From the NCBI GenBank assembly GCA_036503065.1, contig DASXXM010000203.1, positions 1 through 18,476 on the forward strand: DNA of 18,476 bases, given 5' to 3'. Below are positions 18,037 through 18,476 of this stretch, in pieces. The notes below the pieces were generated by a model. It saw only the letters and a list, made by a program, of their open reading frames with translations, searched no databases and was not told where the DNA came from. Source of the stretch: DATEPR01 sp036503065 (lineage in GTDB: Bacteria; Actinomycetota; Actinomycetes; Mycobacteriales; Pseudonocardiaceae). How positions within the stretch are numbered: position 1 is the first letter of the stretch; every line of letters begins with the position of its first letter. The position numbers and the translations under genes were made by a program.

Positions 18037-18148
18037 CTGTGACATTGGCTCGCTCCGCTCGCGGGCCCTGCCGCCCTTACGCGGGGTCTTCGCCCCCTCC
18101 ACTCGCTTCGCTTCGTTCCGGGGGCGAAGACCCCGCGGCGGCAGCGCC
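18037..18148 (+). repeat. Dispersed structured repeat, copy B
   Basis: Starts one nucleotide after the prs stop. The first 31 nt are identical to copy A. Outer arms 18064-18075 and 18137-18148 pair at 11 of 12 positions. Inner arms 18080-18097 and 18120-18137 are a perfect 18-bp match. The left bulge is CTTAC and the loop (18098-18119) is about 22 nt. Differences from copy A inside the stems are mostly paired, so the fold is kept. Here it could end the glmU-prs transcript, though no U-tract follows. Confidence 0.9.
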
Positions 18149-18181
18149 GTGGTTCGGGCTCGCTTCGACTGAAACACATAG

Positions 18182-18207
18182 CTGTGACATGGCGTGCCGG
18201 CCCTGCC
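18182..18207 (+). repeat. Partial relative of the structured repeat
   Basis: CTGTGACATGGCG followed by TGCCGGCCCTGCC resembles the first ~35 nt of copy B with an internal deletion, then loses similarity; the hairpin arms are missing. It lies 34 nt after copy B. It may be a decayed or truncated copy. Confidence 0.4.
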
Positions 18208-18219
18208 AATTGGACCCGG

Positions 18220-18250
18220 TTGTCAATTCGACTGACAGTCGGCTTACACT
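18220..18250 (+). promoter_or_regulatory. Candidate rplY promoter
   Basis: TTGTCA (18220-18225) and TACACT (18245-18250) are good hexamers but 19 nt apart, slightly long. They lie after copy B and 165 nt before rplY, supporting a separate rplY transcript. Confidence 0.4.
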
Positions 18251-18414
18251 GGTTGGGTTGCCTCGGCGAGGACGGGCCCGGTGCCCGGCGTGATCGACGC
18301 GGCGGCTGGGATGCCGCATACCGTCGTGATCCTTGCGCACCCGCCGCCTGAGGTAGCCGCCCCGCTCCACCAGGCCACCGTCCGCATCGCTGCTCATTCA
18401 AGGAGTGCACCACC
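18251..18414 (+). other. Long presumptive rplY 5' leader
   Basis: No gene is seen. If the promoter above is right, the leader is ~155 nt. It contains several possible stems, including GCGGCGG (18299-18305) with CCGCCGC (18341-18347), and ends with AGGAG before the GTG. Ribosomal protein leaders are often regulatory, but I recognise no described motif. Confidence 0.3.
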
Positions 18415-18476
18415 GTGTCCGAGGTCCGTCTCGCCGCCGAGCCGCGCACCGAGTTCGGCAAGGGCGCCGCGCGTCG
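18415..18476 (+). CDS. rplY: 50S ribosomal protein L25 (TL5/CTC type), N-terminus only
   Basis: GTG 18415 has AGGAG about 9 nt upstream and gives SEVRLAAEPRTEFGKGAARR before the window ends. The start VRLAAEPRTEFGKGAAR is the characteristic N-terminus of actinobacterial L25, a 5S rRNA-binding ribosomal protein. Its place after glmU-prs is conserved in actinobacteria. The C-terminal part is outside the window, so whether it has the long CTC extension cannot be seen. Confidence 0.92.
   Translation, partial: MSEVRLAAEPRTEFGKGAAR

Noticed and set aside
18037..18060. TGTGA in the repeat head as a CRP/GlxR-type binding site
   Set aside because: No TCACA half-site follows at the required distance in either copy.
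18037..18190. CTGTGACAT at both sides of copy B as a target-site duplication
   Set aside because: Copy A also begins with CTGTGACAT but has no second copy after it, so the sequence belongs to the element head.

Overview
The window is GC-rich (roughly 70% by eye), with strong G/C third-position bias, frequent GTG starts and AGGGGAG/GGAGG-type Shine-Dalgarno sites. Gene content and synteny fit an actinomycete. The combination of mfd, a TetR regulator and glmU-prs-rplY recalls the mycobacterial block mfd-TetR-glmU-prs-rplY-pth, and the overall style suggests Pseudonocardiaceae. The family assignment is inference; no rRNA is present to fix it.

Layout, left to right. (1) Minus strand, 1-6420: a PAS-GGDEF-(degenerate EAL) protein cut by the left edge, a DUF574-type SAM-dependent methyltransferase, and mfd. 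(2) 6421-6713: a divergent intergenic region holding copy A of a ~112-bp structured repeat. (3) Plus strand, 6714-8936: a FUSC-family membrane protein. (4) Plus strand, 9125-10389: a two-gene type VII (ESX) substrate cassette with no secretion-machinery genes nearby. It converges on the next block across a stem-loop that overlaps both stop codons. (5) Minus strand, 13217-10410: four closely spaced genes (acyl-CoA desaturase, TetR, MarR, crotonase) behind a tandem-repeat operator-like site. (6) Plus strand, 13483-18476: tRNA-Gln(TTG), a canonical GGDEF diguanylate cyclase starting 25 nt downstream of it, glmU, prs (4-nt overlap), copy B of the structured repeat directly after the prs stop, and the start of rplY (L25), cut by the right edge.

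The housekeeping genes cover transcription-coupled repair, UDP-GlcNAc synthesis for the cell wall, PRPP synthesis and a ribosomal protein. The genes between mfd and glmU look lineage-specific: export, ESX substrates, lipid metabolism and c-di-GMP signalling. Two c-di-GMP-type proteins sit at opposite ends of the window, one canonical and one with degenerate motifs.

The most notable non-coding signal is the pair of repeats at 6524-6635 and 18037-18148. They share an identical ~31-nt 5' segment and a two-part hairpin. Four base pairs differ between the copies, and in all four both partners changed so that pairing is kept. This indicates that the folded structure is maintained in a dispersed element. 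A related fragment lies at 18182-18207.
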